Assembly (NCBI GenBank): GCA_903928515.1
Contig: CAIYRG010000367.1
Coordinates: 1 to 36,174 of the forward strand
DNA from: an uncultured Alphaproteobacteria bacterium
GTDB taxonomy: Bacteria; Pseudomonadota; Alphaproteobacteria; Micropepsales; Micropepsaceae
DNA: 36,174 bases
Reading direction: 5' to 3'
Below are positions 8,160 through 16,568 of this stretch, one piece after another. The notes below the pieces were generated by a model. It saw only the letters and a list, made by a program, of their open reading frames with translations. It ran no database searches and was not told the DNA's origin. The translations under genes were made by a program, and so were the position numbers. Position 1 is the first letter of the stretch. The number at the start of each line of letters is the position of its first letter.

Positions 8160-9261
8160 CAATATCGTTGATATATTCGAGCCCTACGCGCCTTATGAAG
8201 GCGAGGGCCCGCCATCGACCTTCCCACTTCTCAGCATAGCCGAAATCGAAGCACTGCCGCCCCCACGGTGGCTTGTGCATGAGGCTATTGCCGAAGATGG
8301 CATATCGATCATCTATGGTGATCCTGGCGCTGGAAAGTCGTTTGTGGCGCTTGATATGTCGATCAGGATCGCGCTGGGCATCGACTGGTTCGGCCGCAAG
8401 ACACAAAAAACCGGCGTCCTCTATATCGCCGGCGAAGGCTCACGCGGCGTCGGCAAACGTCTGACCGGCTGGCGCATCAAGCACGGCCTCGACAAGATCG
8501 ATGCGCCGTTCATGCTGCTGCCAATGGCCGTGCAATTCCTCGAAGCCGATGACGTCAACAAGCTGCTGCGCACTATTGATGAAGCGATGATCCGCGCGGC
8601 CTATGACATTGGCTTGATCGTCATCGACACAGTTTCCAGATCGATCGCCGGGCAGGATGAGAACGGGCAGGAAACCATGTCGGCGTTTGTCAAAGCCTGC
8701 GACAAAGTACGCAGTCACTGCGGCGGCGCGATCATCGGAATTCACCACAGTGGCAAAGACAAAGAGCGTGGGATGCGCGGCTCAACCGTGTTGCTAGGCG
8801 CCTGTGACGCCGCGATCCGCCTCTCTAAATCCGAGCGCACTGTTACCCTGGAATTCGAAAAACAGAAGGATGCGGAGGAAGCGCGCCCGGTTTTTATAAA
8901 CCTCGAGCCGGTGTTTTGGGACGTCGGCAATTTTGGTGCATCGGAGGAAATATCAACCCTTGTTCCTGTGCTTGCAGAGCGTTCGGCAGAGGGTGCGGAC
9001 GTGCTTTCGATGATGCAGATCAGGGAGGCGTTCGCCGCGCTGGCTGATGCATGGGCGGCTGGAAAACCACTCTCGAACAAGCCTCAGACGCGCTCCGATG
9101 GCAGGTATGCGCCGCTTATTTTCAGCATAAAATTGGGGGGCAGTGCAGACGTTTGGAAGGAGGCAATCACGCAATGGCTGGCGAATGATGCGCTTGAATA
9201 TGAGATGTACGACAAGAAAACCAAGCGGTTCGGAATTCGCGTTTTGAATCCGATTTTATGA
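8143..9261 (+). CDS. RepA-like AAA ATPase / hexameric helicase (AAA_25)
   Basis: Walker A GDPGAGKS; GVLYIAGEG; LIVIDTVSRS Walker B; GIHHSGKDKERGMRGSTVL. Confidence 0.88.
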   Translation: MASVDDNIVDIFEPYAPYEGEGPPSTFPLLSIAEIEALPPPRWLVHEAIAEDGISIIYGDPGAGKSFVALDMSIRIALGIDWFGRKTQKTGVLYIAGEGSRGVGKRLTGWRIKHGLDKIDAPFMLLPMAVQFLEADDVNKLLRTIDEAMIRAAYDIGLIVIDTVSRSIAGQDENGQETMSAFVKACDKVRSHCGGAIIGIHHSGKDKERGMRGSTVLLGACDAAIRLSKSERTVTLEFEKQKDAEEARPVFINLEPVFWDVGNFGASEEISTLVPVLAERSAEGADVLSMMQIREAFAALADAWAAGKPLSNKPQTRSDGRYAPLIFSIKLGGSADVWKEAITQWLANDALEYEMYDKKTKRFGIRVLNPIL

Positions 9262-9285
9262 CCATCAATCCCCCTTAAACTCCTT

Positions 9286-9428
9286 GGCGGAAGTCTAGCG
9301 GCAGTCTTTCGATTTGGCGGGGGTTGTATATCTAAGTCATTGAAATTGCTTGCGGCGGAAGTCCGAGAGAGTAGCGGAAGTCGTATATCTAAGTCGTTGA
9401 AATTATTAGCGGGGGTTTGGCGGAAGTC
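9286..9428 (+). repeat. Iteron-like direct repeats (GCGGAAGTC and GTATATCTAAGTCRTTGAAATT)
   Basis: GCGGAAGTC at 9287, 9355, 9374 and 9420 (variant GCGGCAGTC at 9298); 22-mer at 9326-9347 and 9383-9404 with one mismatch. Confidence 0.75.
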
Positions 9429-9433
9429 TACCC

Positions 9434-9484
9434 CTCTCTCTACGAGAGAGTTGCGCACGGGGCGCAAACTCTCCTCCGAGAGAG
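9434..9484 (+). repeat. Overlapping, mutually exclusive hairpins
   Basis: CTCTCTC-TAC-GAGAGAG (9434-9450); GAGAGTTGCGC-ACGGG-GCGCAA(A)CTCTC (9446-9473); CTCTC-CTCC-GAGAG (9469-9482). Confidence 0.65.
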
Positions 9485-9567
9485 CAGGGCGGACAAGGGC
9501 CCATTGCACAACCCGCAACACCATGGTATTTACCCGTCAGACAGTTTCCAGCCCACGAGGTAAGACG

Positions 9568-9729
9568 ATGCTCAAGCCCACCAGCTACACCCCGAAGTCG
9601 AGCACCCCGATGCAGTCCACCAGTGTCGGCAGTGGCTCGCGTCCGACGACCAGCAAGATTGCGCTGCAATCGACCGCGCCGACTGAGCCGCACACGCTGG
9701 GCCGCGCGCCGAGCGGTTGGCTGAAATAA
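9568..9729 (+). CDS. Small Ser/Thr/Pro-rich protein
   Basis: ATG preceded by an AGGTAAG RBS-like sequence; ends just before the small terminase gene. Confidence 0.5.
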   Translation: MLKPTSYTPKSSTPMQSTSVGSGSRPTTSKIALQSTAPTEPHTLGRAPSGWLK

Positions 9730-9753
9730 CGCAAAAATAGCAGGCCGGTAGCA

Positions 9754-10041
9754 ATGGCGGGCAAAGGGTCGCCCAAAGGGGTCAGACAGGGTGGTCGCCA
9801 AAAGGGGACACCCAACAAGACAACCCTAGCCCGCCAAGCTGAGATAGCCGCGCAAGGGCTCACGCCGCTGGATTACATGCTGAGTGTCCTTCGCGACACC
9901 AACGAAAACCCAACCCGGCGCGATGACATGGCCAAGGCCGCAGCACCCTACGTCCACCCCAAACTGGCCACCACGACGCACAAGGGCGATGAGTCGGCCC
10001 CGCTGGTGCACGAGATCAGGCGCACGGTGATCAAGCCTTGA
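9754..10041 (+). CDS. Candidate small terminase subunit
   Basis: GRQKGTPNKTTLARQAEI start typical of phage small terminase/DUF5681-like proteins; immediately upstream of the large terminase. Confidence 0.65.
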   Translation: MAGKGSPKGVRQGGRQKGTPNKTTLARQAEIAAQGLTPLDYMLSVLRDTNENPTRRDDMAKAAAPYVHPKLATTTHKGDESAPLVHEIRRTVIKP

Positions 10042-11354
10042 CCGTCCTGACCATCCCGACAGCGGCGGTGTTCGAGCCCTTGCTGCACACATCGCGCTAC
10101 AAGGGCGCGCGTGGCGGGCGCGGCTCTGGCAAGTCGCATTTCTTCGCAGGGCTGGGTGTCGAGAGTTGCTTGATGCGGCCAGGCACACGCGGGCTGTGTG
10201 TGCGTGAAATCCAGAAGAGCTTGCGCGAATCTGCCAAGCGTCTGATCGAGGACAAAATCACAGAGTTTGGCATCACAGATCAATTCGGGCTGTTGGCCAA
10301 TGAGACGCGCACACCGGGCGGCGGCATGATCAGCTACGTCGGCATGCAGGATCACACCGCCGAAAGCATCATGAGCTTTGAGGGACTGGATTGGGTGTGG
10401 GTCGAGCAAGCCGAGACATTGAGCGCGCGATCGCTTGAAATCCTGCGCCCGACCATCCGTAAGCCCGACAGCGAGCTGTGGTTTAGTTGGAACCGACGCC
10501 GCAAGACCGACCCTGTGGACATGCTGCTGAGCGGCGACAACCTGCCTGCCGGTGCCGTGGTGGTTGAAGCGAATTGGCGCGACAATCCATGGCTGCCCAA
10601 GACGCTGATCGATGAGCGCGAGTATGATCAGGTCAACAACCCCGACACCTATGGGCATGTGTGGGAGGGCGAATATATCGGTGTCGCGAAGGGCGCATAC
10701 TATGCCAGCCAGCTCGGCGCGGCGAAGCGTGAGGGGCGCATCGGTCGCGTGCCAGCCGACCCGTTGCAGGCTATCCGCGTCTATTGCGATCTTGGCGGAG
10801 AATCGCGCACTGCCGATGCCTTCACGATGTGGGTTGTGCAGTTCGTCGGCCGCGAAGTGCGCGTGCTGGATTATTACGAAGCGCAGGGCCAGCCAGCCGC
10901 GTTTCACTTCGCGTGGTTGCGTGAGCGCGGTTATGATCGGGCGTACATATACCTGCCGCACGATGGCACACAACAGCATGGGCCGAACGCGACGACGTGG
11001 GAGAGCGCATTCAAGGCGGCGGGCTGGTCTAAGGTCGATGTCATCACCAACATGGGTGCTGGTGCGGCGCGGCAGAGGATCGAGGCCGCGCGCAGGTTGT
11101 TCCCGGCGATCTGGTTCAACGAGGACACAACACAGGCCGGGCGTGACGCGCTGGGCTGGTATCACGAAAAGAAGGACGATAAGCGCGATGTTGGCCTGGG
11201 CCCGGAGCATGACTGGGCATCGCACGGCGCAGACGCCTTCGGGTTGATGTGCGTGGCTTACGAGGCACCCAAGATCAAGCGCGAGGGCGAGTATAAGCGG
11301 GAGGTTTACACGGTGGGCTCGGATGAGCCGGCAACCGCGTGGTTGGGGAGATGA
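10038..11354 (+). CDS. Phage terminase large subunit (PBSX-type)
   Basis: YKGARGGRGSGKSHFFA Walker A; FEGLDWVWVEQAETLS; nuclease-type RVYCDLGGESRTADAFTMWVVQ and HDWASHGADAFGLM. Confidence 0.92.
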   Translation: MTVLTIPTAAVFEPLLHTSRYKGARGGRGSGKSHFFAGLGVESCLMRPGTRGLCVREIQKSLRESAKRLIEDKITEFGITDQFGLLANETRTPGGGMISYVGMQDHTAESIMSFEGLDWVWVEQAETLSARSLEILRPTIRKPDSELWFSWNRRRKTDPVDMLLSGDNLPAGAVVVEANWRDNPWLPKTLIDEREYDQVNNPDTYGHVWEGEYIGVAKGAYYASQLGAAKREGRIGRVPADPLQAIRVYCDLGGESRTADAFTMWVVQFVGREVRVLDYYEAQGQPAAFHFAWLRERGYDRAYIYLPHDGTQQHGPNATTWESAFKAAGWSKVDVITNMGAGAARQRIEAARRLFPAIWFNEDTTQAGRDALGWYHEKKDDKRDVGLGPEHDWASHGADAFGLMCVAYEAPKIKREGEYKREVYTVGSDEPATAWLGR

Positions 11355-11452
11355 TCCGCTGGCTTCTCAGCATGTGGGCACCCCGCTGCATCTACCCCAC
11401 CTGTCGCGGCGTGGACTGCCTCACCACCTGCGATCGGGACAGCGCGCCGTGA
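11351..11452 (+). CDS. Small Cys-rich peptide (MIRWLLSMWAPRCIYPTCRGVDCLTTCDRDSAP)
   Basis: ATGA and GTGA overlaps with both neighbours; my own translation. Confidence 0.4.
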   Translation: MIRWLLSMWAPRCIYPTCRGVDCLTTCDRDSAP

Positions 11453-11658
11453 CCACGTTCTCCGAGTTCGAGTATTACTCCGTCCTCCACGACGCCAACG
11501 TCGCGCGCGTATCGATCATCGACCCGCACGGCGCGGAGTTCTTCATGATTGTCGAACGCGACGAGAAAGGCTATCGTGACCGCCGCAATGATGCGATTGA
11601 TGCGTGTGTCGAAGCCATTGAAGCGGGGTGCGCGCCTGGGGAAGTGAGATTGCGATGA
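11449..11658 (+). CDS. Hypothetical protein
   Basis: GTG start with GTGA overlap; VTTFSEFEYYSVLHDANVARVSIIDPHGAEFFMIVERDEKGYRDRRNDAIDACVEAIEAG. Confidence 0.55.
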   Translation: MTTFSEFEYYSVLHDANVARVSIIDPHGAEFFMIVERDEKGYRDRRNDAIDACVEAIEAGCAPGEVRLR

Positions 11659-11768
11659 CACCTGCGCGCGTTATAGGCTGGTCCATCGCGGCGCTGCTGG
11701 GCTCACTTGCTGCCTTCGCGGTGATCACCGTCACCATGCTCGCCTGCGCGTTCGTGCGCCTGATCTGA
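11655..11768 (+). CDS. Small membrane protein (MTPARVIGWSIAALLGSLAAFAVITVTMLACAFVRLI)
   Basis: Single TM; ATGA overlaps on both sides; my own translation. Confidence 0.5.
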   Translation: MTPARVIGWSIAALLGSLAAFAVITVTMLACAFVRLI

Positions 11769-14011
11769 TGGCTTGGGACGCATCACAACCCCGGCCCAAT
11801 GGCAAGATCAGCCTGCCGCCCACCGATGCAGGCATGAACAAAGTCGCGCCCACCACGATCAGCCCCGCCGACGACAAAGGCAAGATGCTCGGCGACACCG
11901 ACGAAGCTATCGACGACGAAAAGCTGCTGGAGCGCATCCGCAAGCGCATGCAGTTGTGCGTCAAGCGCGAGAGTGGCAACCGCAAAGCCGCGCTCGAAGA
12001 TCGCAAGTTCAAGGCCGGCGACCAGTGGCCTGCCGACGTGGCAGCACAGCGCAACACCGACAAGCGGCCCTGCATCACGATCGACGTGACTGGCACGCTG
12101 GTGCGCCAGATCACCAACCCGATGCGCGAGAACCGGCCAGGCATTCGCTTTTCGCCCAACGGCAGTAAGGCGAGCAAGGAGGCGGCGAAGGTGCTGGCCA
12201 GCATCGTGCGCAAGATCGAACACGATTGCGCCGCTGACATCGCCTATGACACCGCCGCCGATGACGCGGTGACCAGCGGGTTCGGCTATTGGCGCTACCT
12301 CACCGAATGGGAGGCGCCGGACAGCATGTTTCAGACGATCGTGGTCAAGCGGGTGCGCAACCCCTTCACGATCTACCTCGACCCATACCACCAAGAGCCA
12401 GACGGATCGGATTCGCGCTTTGCGTTCGTGACAGAAATGGTGCCGCGCGAGGATTTTGAGGAAGAATATCCCGACGCGATGCCAGTTCCGTTCATGGAGG
12501 GTGGCGCGGGCGAAAACCTCAAGGACTGGTCGGGCAAGGACTCGGTGCGGGTTGCCGAATACTTCGAGATCAAGACCGAAAAGCGTACGTTGATCCGCCT
12601 CGACAATGGCCATGTCGGGTGGAAGGACGAACTCAACGACATGATGGCGGCGAAGGTGAAAGCCACACCATCGATGGTTGTCGAAGAGCGCGAGTCCGAA
12701 TGCCCGACAGTCAAATACTACAAGGCGACCGGTGTTGAAGTGCTTGAGCGGTCGGATTGGCTCGGCAAGTGGATTCCCATCGTCAAAGTCATCGGCAACG
12801 AGATCGACATCGAGGGCGACGTGAAGTTGTCCGGCGTGATCCGCGCCGCCAAAGACCCGCAGCGCATGCTCAACTATTGGGAGACGAAGAACACCGAAGC
12901 GGTTGCGCTCGCTCCCATTTCGCCCTGGCTGGTCGAAGAGGGCCAGATCGAGGGCCACGAACGCCAGTGGAAAAACGCGAACACGAAACCCATGCCGTAC
13001 CTGTCCTACAAGGCGACGTCGGTATCGGGCAAACCCGCGCCACCACCACAGCGCCAGCCGTTCGCAGGCGTGCCCGCTGGCATCCAGCAGGGCATGGAGA
13101 ACAGCCGCCAGCATATCCAGATGGCGTCGGGCGTGATGCTCGGCAGACTCGATCCTGCCCAGCAAACGAAGGTGAACGACGAGAGCGGCGTTGCCATGCG
13201 CGAGTCTCGGCGCACCAGCGACATTGGCGCCTTCCACTTCGCGGACAACTTCGACCGATCGCTGCGCCACGGCGGAAGGATCATGCTCGACTTGATCCCG
13301 AAGGTGTTTGACGAAAAGCGGATGTATGCGATCGAGCGCGAAGACGGCGAGCACGAAATGGTGCAGTTTGACCCGCACGCACCTGTCGCACACGCCGAAG
13401 TGGTCAAGAGCCAAGGCGAGCCACCGGTTCAGACGGTCAACCTCAGCTTGGGTGCGTATTCGGTCACCGTTACGACCGGCCCGAACTACGCCACCAAGCG
13501 CATCGAGGCTGCGGCGAGCATGATGCAGTTCGCCAAGAACCTGCCGCATTCGGCAGCGCTGATCGCCGACCTGATCGCGAAATATCAGGATTGGGATGGC
13601 GCCGAAGAAATGGCAACGCGCCTGGCCAAAGCTGTGCCCGCCCAGTTCCTGACTGCCGATCAGAAGGACATCCCGCCGCAGGTGCAGGCGATGATTCAAA
13701 ACCTCGAAGCGAACGTGAAACAGCTTCAGGGCCAGTTGCAGCAGGCCATGCACGCGCTCAACGAAAAGGGCGAAGACCGGAACATCGCGAAAGACAAGAT
13801 CGAAAAGGATTTCATGGTCAAGCTGCTCGGCGTCATTCAGAAGTCCGAAGACGCCGGGGCAAAGCTGGAATTGGAAAAGGTGCAGACGCTCATCGACCTT
13901 GTGCACAAGGTGGAGGGCCGCGCAGACGAACACCACAACACCGAACAAGCGCGTGTCGATGCGCAGGCTGAACGGCAGGATAAGCCCGAAAAGCCAAAGC
14001 CCAAGCAGTGA
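11768..14011 (+). CDS. P22-like portal protein
   Basis: WDASQPRPNGKISL...KRPCITIDVTGTLVRQITNPMRENRPGIRFSP...VRNPFTIYLDP...EYFEIKTEK and C-terminal coiled coil, P22 gp1-type. Confidence 0.9.
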   Translation: MAWDASQPRPNGKISLPPTDAGMNKVAPTTISPADDKGKMLGDTDEAIDDEKLLERIRKRMQLCVKRESGNRKAALEDRKFKAGDQWPADVAAQRNTDKRPCITIDVTGTLVRQITNPMRENRPGIRFSPNGSKASKEAAKVLASIVRKIEHDCAADIAYDTAADDAVTSGFGYWRYLTEWEAPDSMFQTIVVKRVRNPFTIYLDPYHQEPDGSDSRFAFVTEMVPREDFEEEYPDAMPVPFMEGGAGENLKDWSGKDSVRVAEYFEIKTEKRTLIRLDNGHVGWKDELNDMMAAKVKATPSMVVEERESECPTVKYYKATGVEVLERSDWLGKWIPIVKVIGNEIDIEGDVKLSGVIRAAKDPQRMLNYWETKNTEAVALAPISPWLVEEGQIEGHERQWKNANTKPMPYLSYKATSVSGKPAPPPQRQPFAGVPAGIQQGMENSRQHIQMASGVMLGRLDPAQQTKVNDESGVAMRESRRTSDIGAFHFADNFDRSLRHGGRIMLDLIPKVFDEKRMYAIEREDGEHEMVQFDPHAPVAHAEVVKSQGEPPVQTVNLSLGAYSVTVTTGPNYATKRIEAAASMMQFAKNLPHSAALIADLIAKYQDWDGAEEMATRLAKAVPAQFLTADQKDIPPQVQAMIQNLEANVKQLQGQLQQAMHALNEKGEDRNIAKDKIEKDFMVKLLGVIQKSEDAGAKLELEKVQTLIDLVHKVEGRADEHHNTEQARVDAQAERQDKPEKPKPKQ

Positions 14012-14176
14012 TATTGCGCCCGCTTGAAAATCGGATTATACACCAGATCACCGCTTCGTGCGGGATGGCTCACCGGAGGCCGCGATACAGTCGCAATCCG
14101 GGTGTTGGTCAGATGACCACAACCTCACCGGAAGGAAGCCGGGTCAGCACCGAGTGCAACCTCAAAGGAACTCAGC
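14012..14176 (+). promoter_or_regulatory. Structured leader upstream of the scaffold/coat genes
   Basis: Hairpin 14101-14124 (GGT..TGGTC-AGAT-GACCA..ACC); CTCACCGGA(A)GG at 14069 and 14124; unusually long intergenic gap. Confidence 0.4.
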
Positions 14177-15115
14177 ATGCCTGATGTGACAGCCATTGCC
14201 ATGTCCGACGCCCAGCCGAAAGCAGGCCCTGCTTTGTCGGCTACTTCTGACGCGCCAGTGATAGACATCACTCAGAACACCGCCGCCGATGCGCAAGCCG
14301 CAGCGGACGCACAAGCAGCCAAGGACGCCGAACAGGCCGCAGCAGACGCGGGCGGCGACGATGACCAAGGCGGCGATGATGGCGATCCCTCTGTCAAAAC
14401 CCGCAACGACAAGCGCGTGCCGGTGGGCGAAGTCACCAAGGCCCGCGCGAAGGCTCGCGATGCAGAGGCCCGCGCCGCCGCCGCAGAAACCGAACGCGCC
14501 GCGCTCGCCAAGTCGCTGGAAGCGCTGACCACCAAGAAGCCCGAAGCGCCAGCCGACAAGCCGCAGCGCGCGAACTTCTATGATCCCGCAACCTTTGACG
14601 CCGCGCTTGACGCATGGACAGATGCGCAAATCGAGAAGGCGCGCGTCGATGCGGTGCAGACGGACAGGCATGAGCGCCAGCAACAGGCCGCTCGGCAGCA
14701 GCAGGAGCGCCTGGCCGACAACTACCGCACGAGCGTTGAAACCTTCAAGGCCGAGCACGCCGACTTTGACGAGGTTTTCACCGAGACACTGCCGATCAGC
14801 CCCAACATGGCTATGGCCATCGCGGAATCGGACAAGGCCGCAGAGCTGTCCTACTGGCTGGGCAAGAACTCCGACGAATGCGCGCGCATTCACGCGCTGA
14901 CCCCGGTCAGGCAGATTTATGAACTCGGGCGGATCGAGTCCCGGCTTGGTGCGGCACCTGCTGCGCCAGCCTTAAAGCCCAAACCCGCGCCAATCCGGCC
15001 GCTGGGCCAACGCTCGGGCGAATCCGGCAAAAACCTGTCCGAGATGTCAACCGACGAATACGCCGCCCACCGACAAGCCCAACTCAATGCGGAGCGGCGC
15101 GCTTCGCTGCAATGA
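14177..15115 (+). CDS. Scaffold-like protein
   Basis: Ala/Asp/Gln-rich charged helical protein between portal and coat. Confidence 0.75.
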   Translation: MPDVTAIAMSDAQPKAGPALSATSDAPVIDITQNTAADAQAAADAQAAKDAEQAAADAGGDDDQGGDDGDPSVKTRNDKRVPVGEVTKARAKARDAEARAAAAETERAALAKSLEALTTKKPEAPADKPQRANFYDPATFDAALDAWTDAQIEKARVDAVQTDRHERQQQAARQQQERLADNYRTSVETFKAEHADFDEVFTETLPISPNMAMAIAESDKAAELSYWLGKNSDECARIHALTPVRQIYELGRIESRLGAAPAAPALKPKPAPIRPLGQRSGESGKNLSEMSTDEYAAHRQAQLNAERRASLQ

Positions 15116-15129
15116 CGTAAAGGAAAATT

Positions 15130-16320
15130 ATGTCCACCAACGCCCTGCTGTCGCCGTCGCTCATCACCAAGGAAACCCTTGTGATGCTCGAAAACAACCT
15201 TGTCGCCGCTGGCAAGGTCAATCGCCAGTTTGAAAACCAGTTCGTCAAGATCGGCAGTTCGCTAACCGTTCGCAAGCCGAACCGGTTTACGGTGACGTCA
15301 GGGCCTGGGCTTTCGATCCAGAATATCACCGAACCTTCGACCTCGATCACGGTCAGCAACCAGAAGCACGTCGATTTCCAGTTTTCGTCGCAAGATTTGA
15401 CGCTGACGATCGAGGAATTCAGCGAGCGTTATTGCAAGCCAGCCGCTGCCGAACTGGCCAACCAGCTCGACTTTGACATCCTGACCAACACGTTCAGCTT
15501 TTCCAACCTTGTCGGCACGCCTGGCACCGTGCCCGCGTCGTTCGGTGCGCTCGCCGCTGTTGGTCAGCGCATGGACGAACTTGGCGCACCGCAGGATGGC
15601 CGCACGCTGATCCTGAACCCGGCCGCATATTGGTCGATGGCAACCGCGCTGATCACGCTCTACGTCAAATCGGTCGCGGAGCCGGCGCTCAAGGGCTTTC
15701 TCGCCAACATCGCCAACTTCATGATCTTCATGGACCAGAACGTGCAGCAGCACACCAACGGCAACTATGCCGGTGCTGGCGTGGTCAATGGTGCGGGCCA
15801 GACCGGTTCGAGCATCGTCACCAACGGCTGGACCGCCAGCAAGACCAACCTGCTTGTACCGGGCGACGTGATCACGATTGCCGGTGTCTATCAGGTCAGC
15901 AGCAAGTCGCCGCGCCAGTCCACCGGCGCGCTCAAGAACTTCACCATCACGTCGGCGGTGTCGTCCGATGCAAGCGGCAATGCGACGATCGGCATTTTCC
16001 CCGCGATCACCACCACCGGCGCCTACCAGAACGCCACAGCCGCGCCAGCCAACCTTGCGGCTGTCACGGTCATTTCGGGCAATGCCAACACCGCCTATTT
16101 CAACAACATCGGGTTTTGCAAGGACGCGATCGGGCTGGTTACGGTGCCGCTTGAATTGCCCGAAGGTGTCGATTTCCGGGCGCGCGAGATGTACAAGGGC
16201 ATTTCGATGCGCATCATTCGCGCTTATGACATCAACAATGACGTCTTCCCGGCGCGTATCGATATTTTGTACGGAACGACCCAGTTCTACGATGATCTCG
16301 CGGTTAGGTTGACGAACTGA
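15130..16320 (+). CDS. P22-like coat protein (major capsid protein)
   Basis: LLSPSLITKETLVMLENNLVAAGKVNRQFENQFVKIGSSLTVRKPNRF, P22 gp5-type; C-terminal DINNDVFPARIDILYGT. Confidence 0.9.
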   Translation: MSTNALLSPSLITKETLVMLENNLVAAGKVNRQFENQFVKIGSSLTVRKPNRFTVTSGPGLSIQNITEPSTSITVSNQKHVDFQFSSQDLTLTIEEFSERYCKPAAAELANQLDFDILTNTFSFSNLVGTPGTVPASFGALAAVGQRMDELGAPQDGRTLILNPAAYWSMATALITLYVKSVAEPALKGFLANIANFMIFMDQNVQQHTNGNYAGAGVVNGAGQTGSSIVTNGWTASKTNLLVPGDVITIAGVYQVSSKSPRQSTGALKNFTITSAVSSDASGNATIGIFPAITTTGAYQNATAAPANLAAVTVISGNANTAYFNNIGFCKDAIGLVTVPLELPEGVDFRAREMYKGISMRIIRAYDINNDVFPARIDILYGTTQFYDDLAVRLTN

Positions 16321-16556
16321 TGTCTGTCCACGACGCCTTGGGCCGCAAGAAAATGCCGCAGGGGTGGAAATCGCCCCTCAAGCAAAAGCTCTATCGCGTC
16401 GTGGTCGAGGCGCGCGGCGAGAAAGAGCCTTTGGCTGTCACGCCAGGGGTGACGGAAGACGTCGCGCAGGAGTTCGCCGCAGCCATGCGCGCGATGATCA
16501 TCAAAGGCCTCGAAAAGAATTGGTCAAATCCGACCGTCGTTCTCTGTCACACATAA
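16320..16556 (+). CDS. Hypothetical head-region protein
   Basis: TGATG overlap with the coat gene; good ORF. Confidence 0.6.
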   Translation: MSVHDALGRKKMPQGWKSPLKQKLYRVVVEARGEKEPLAVTPGVTEDVAQEFAAAMRAMIIKGLEKNWSNPTVVLCHT

Positions 16557-16568
16557 GGAGCCCCAACC

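Noticed and set aside
9286-9428. CRISPR array
   Set aside because: Too few copies, unequal spacing and unequal repeat lengths; fits iterons better.
9084-9524. Minus-strand ORF with repeated NNFNDLDI peptide
   Set aside because: It is the reverse reading of the DNA repeats and overlaps the well-supported ATPase gene.
9948-11225. 425-aa antisense ORF opposite the large terminase
   Set aside because: Same codon-bias effect; no recognisable motifs.
11783-13948. 721-aa open frame antisense to the portal gene
   Set aside because: Shadow of codon bias in a GC-rich coding strand; the portal reading is strongly supported and the antisense product looks low-complexity His/Arg-rich.
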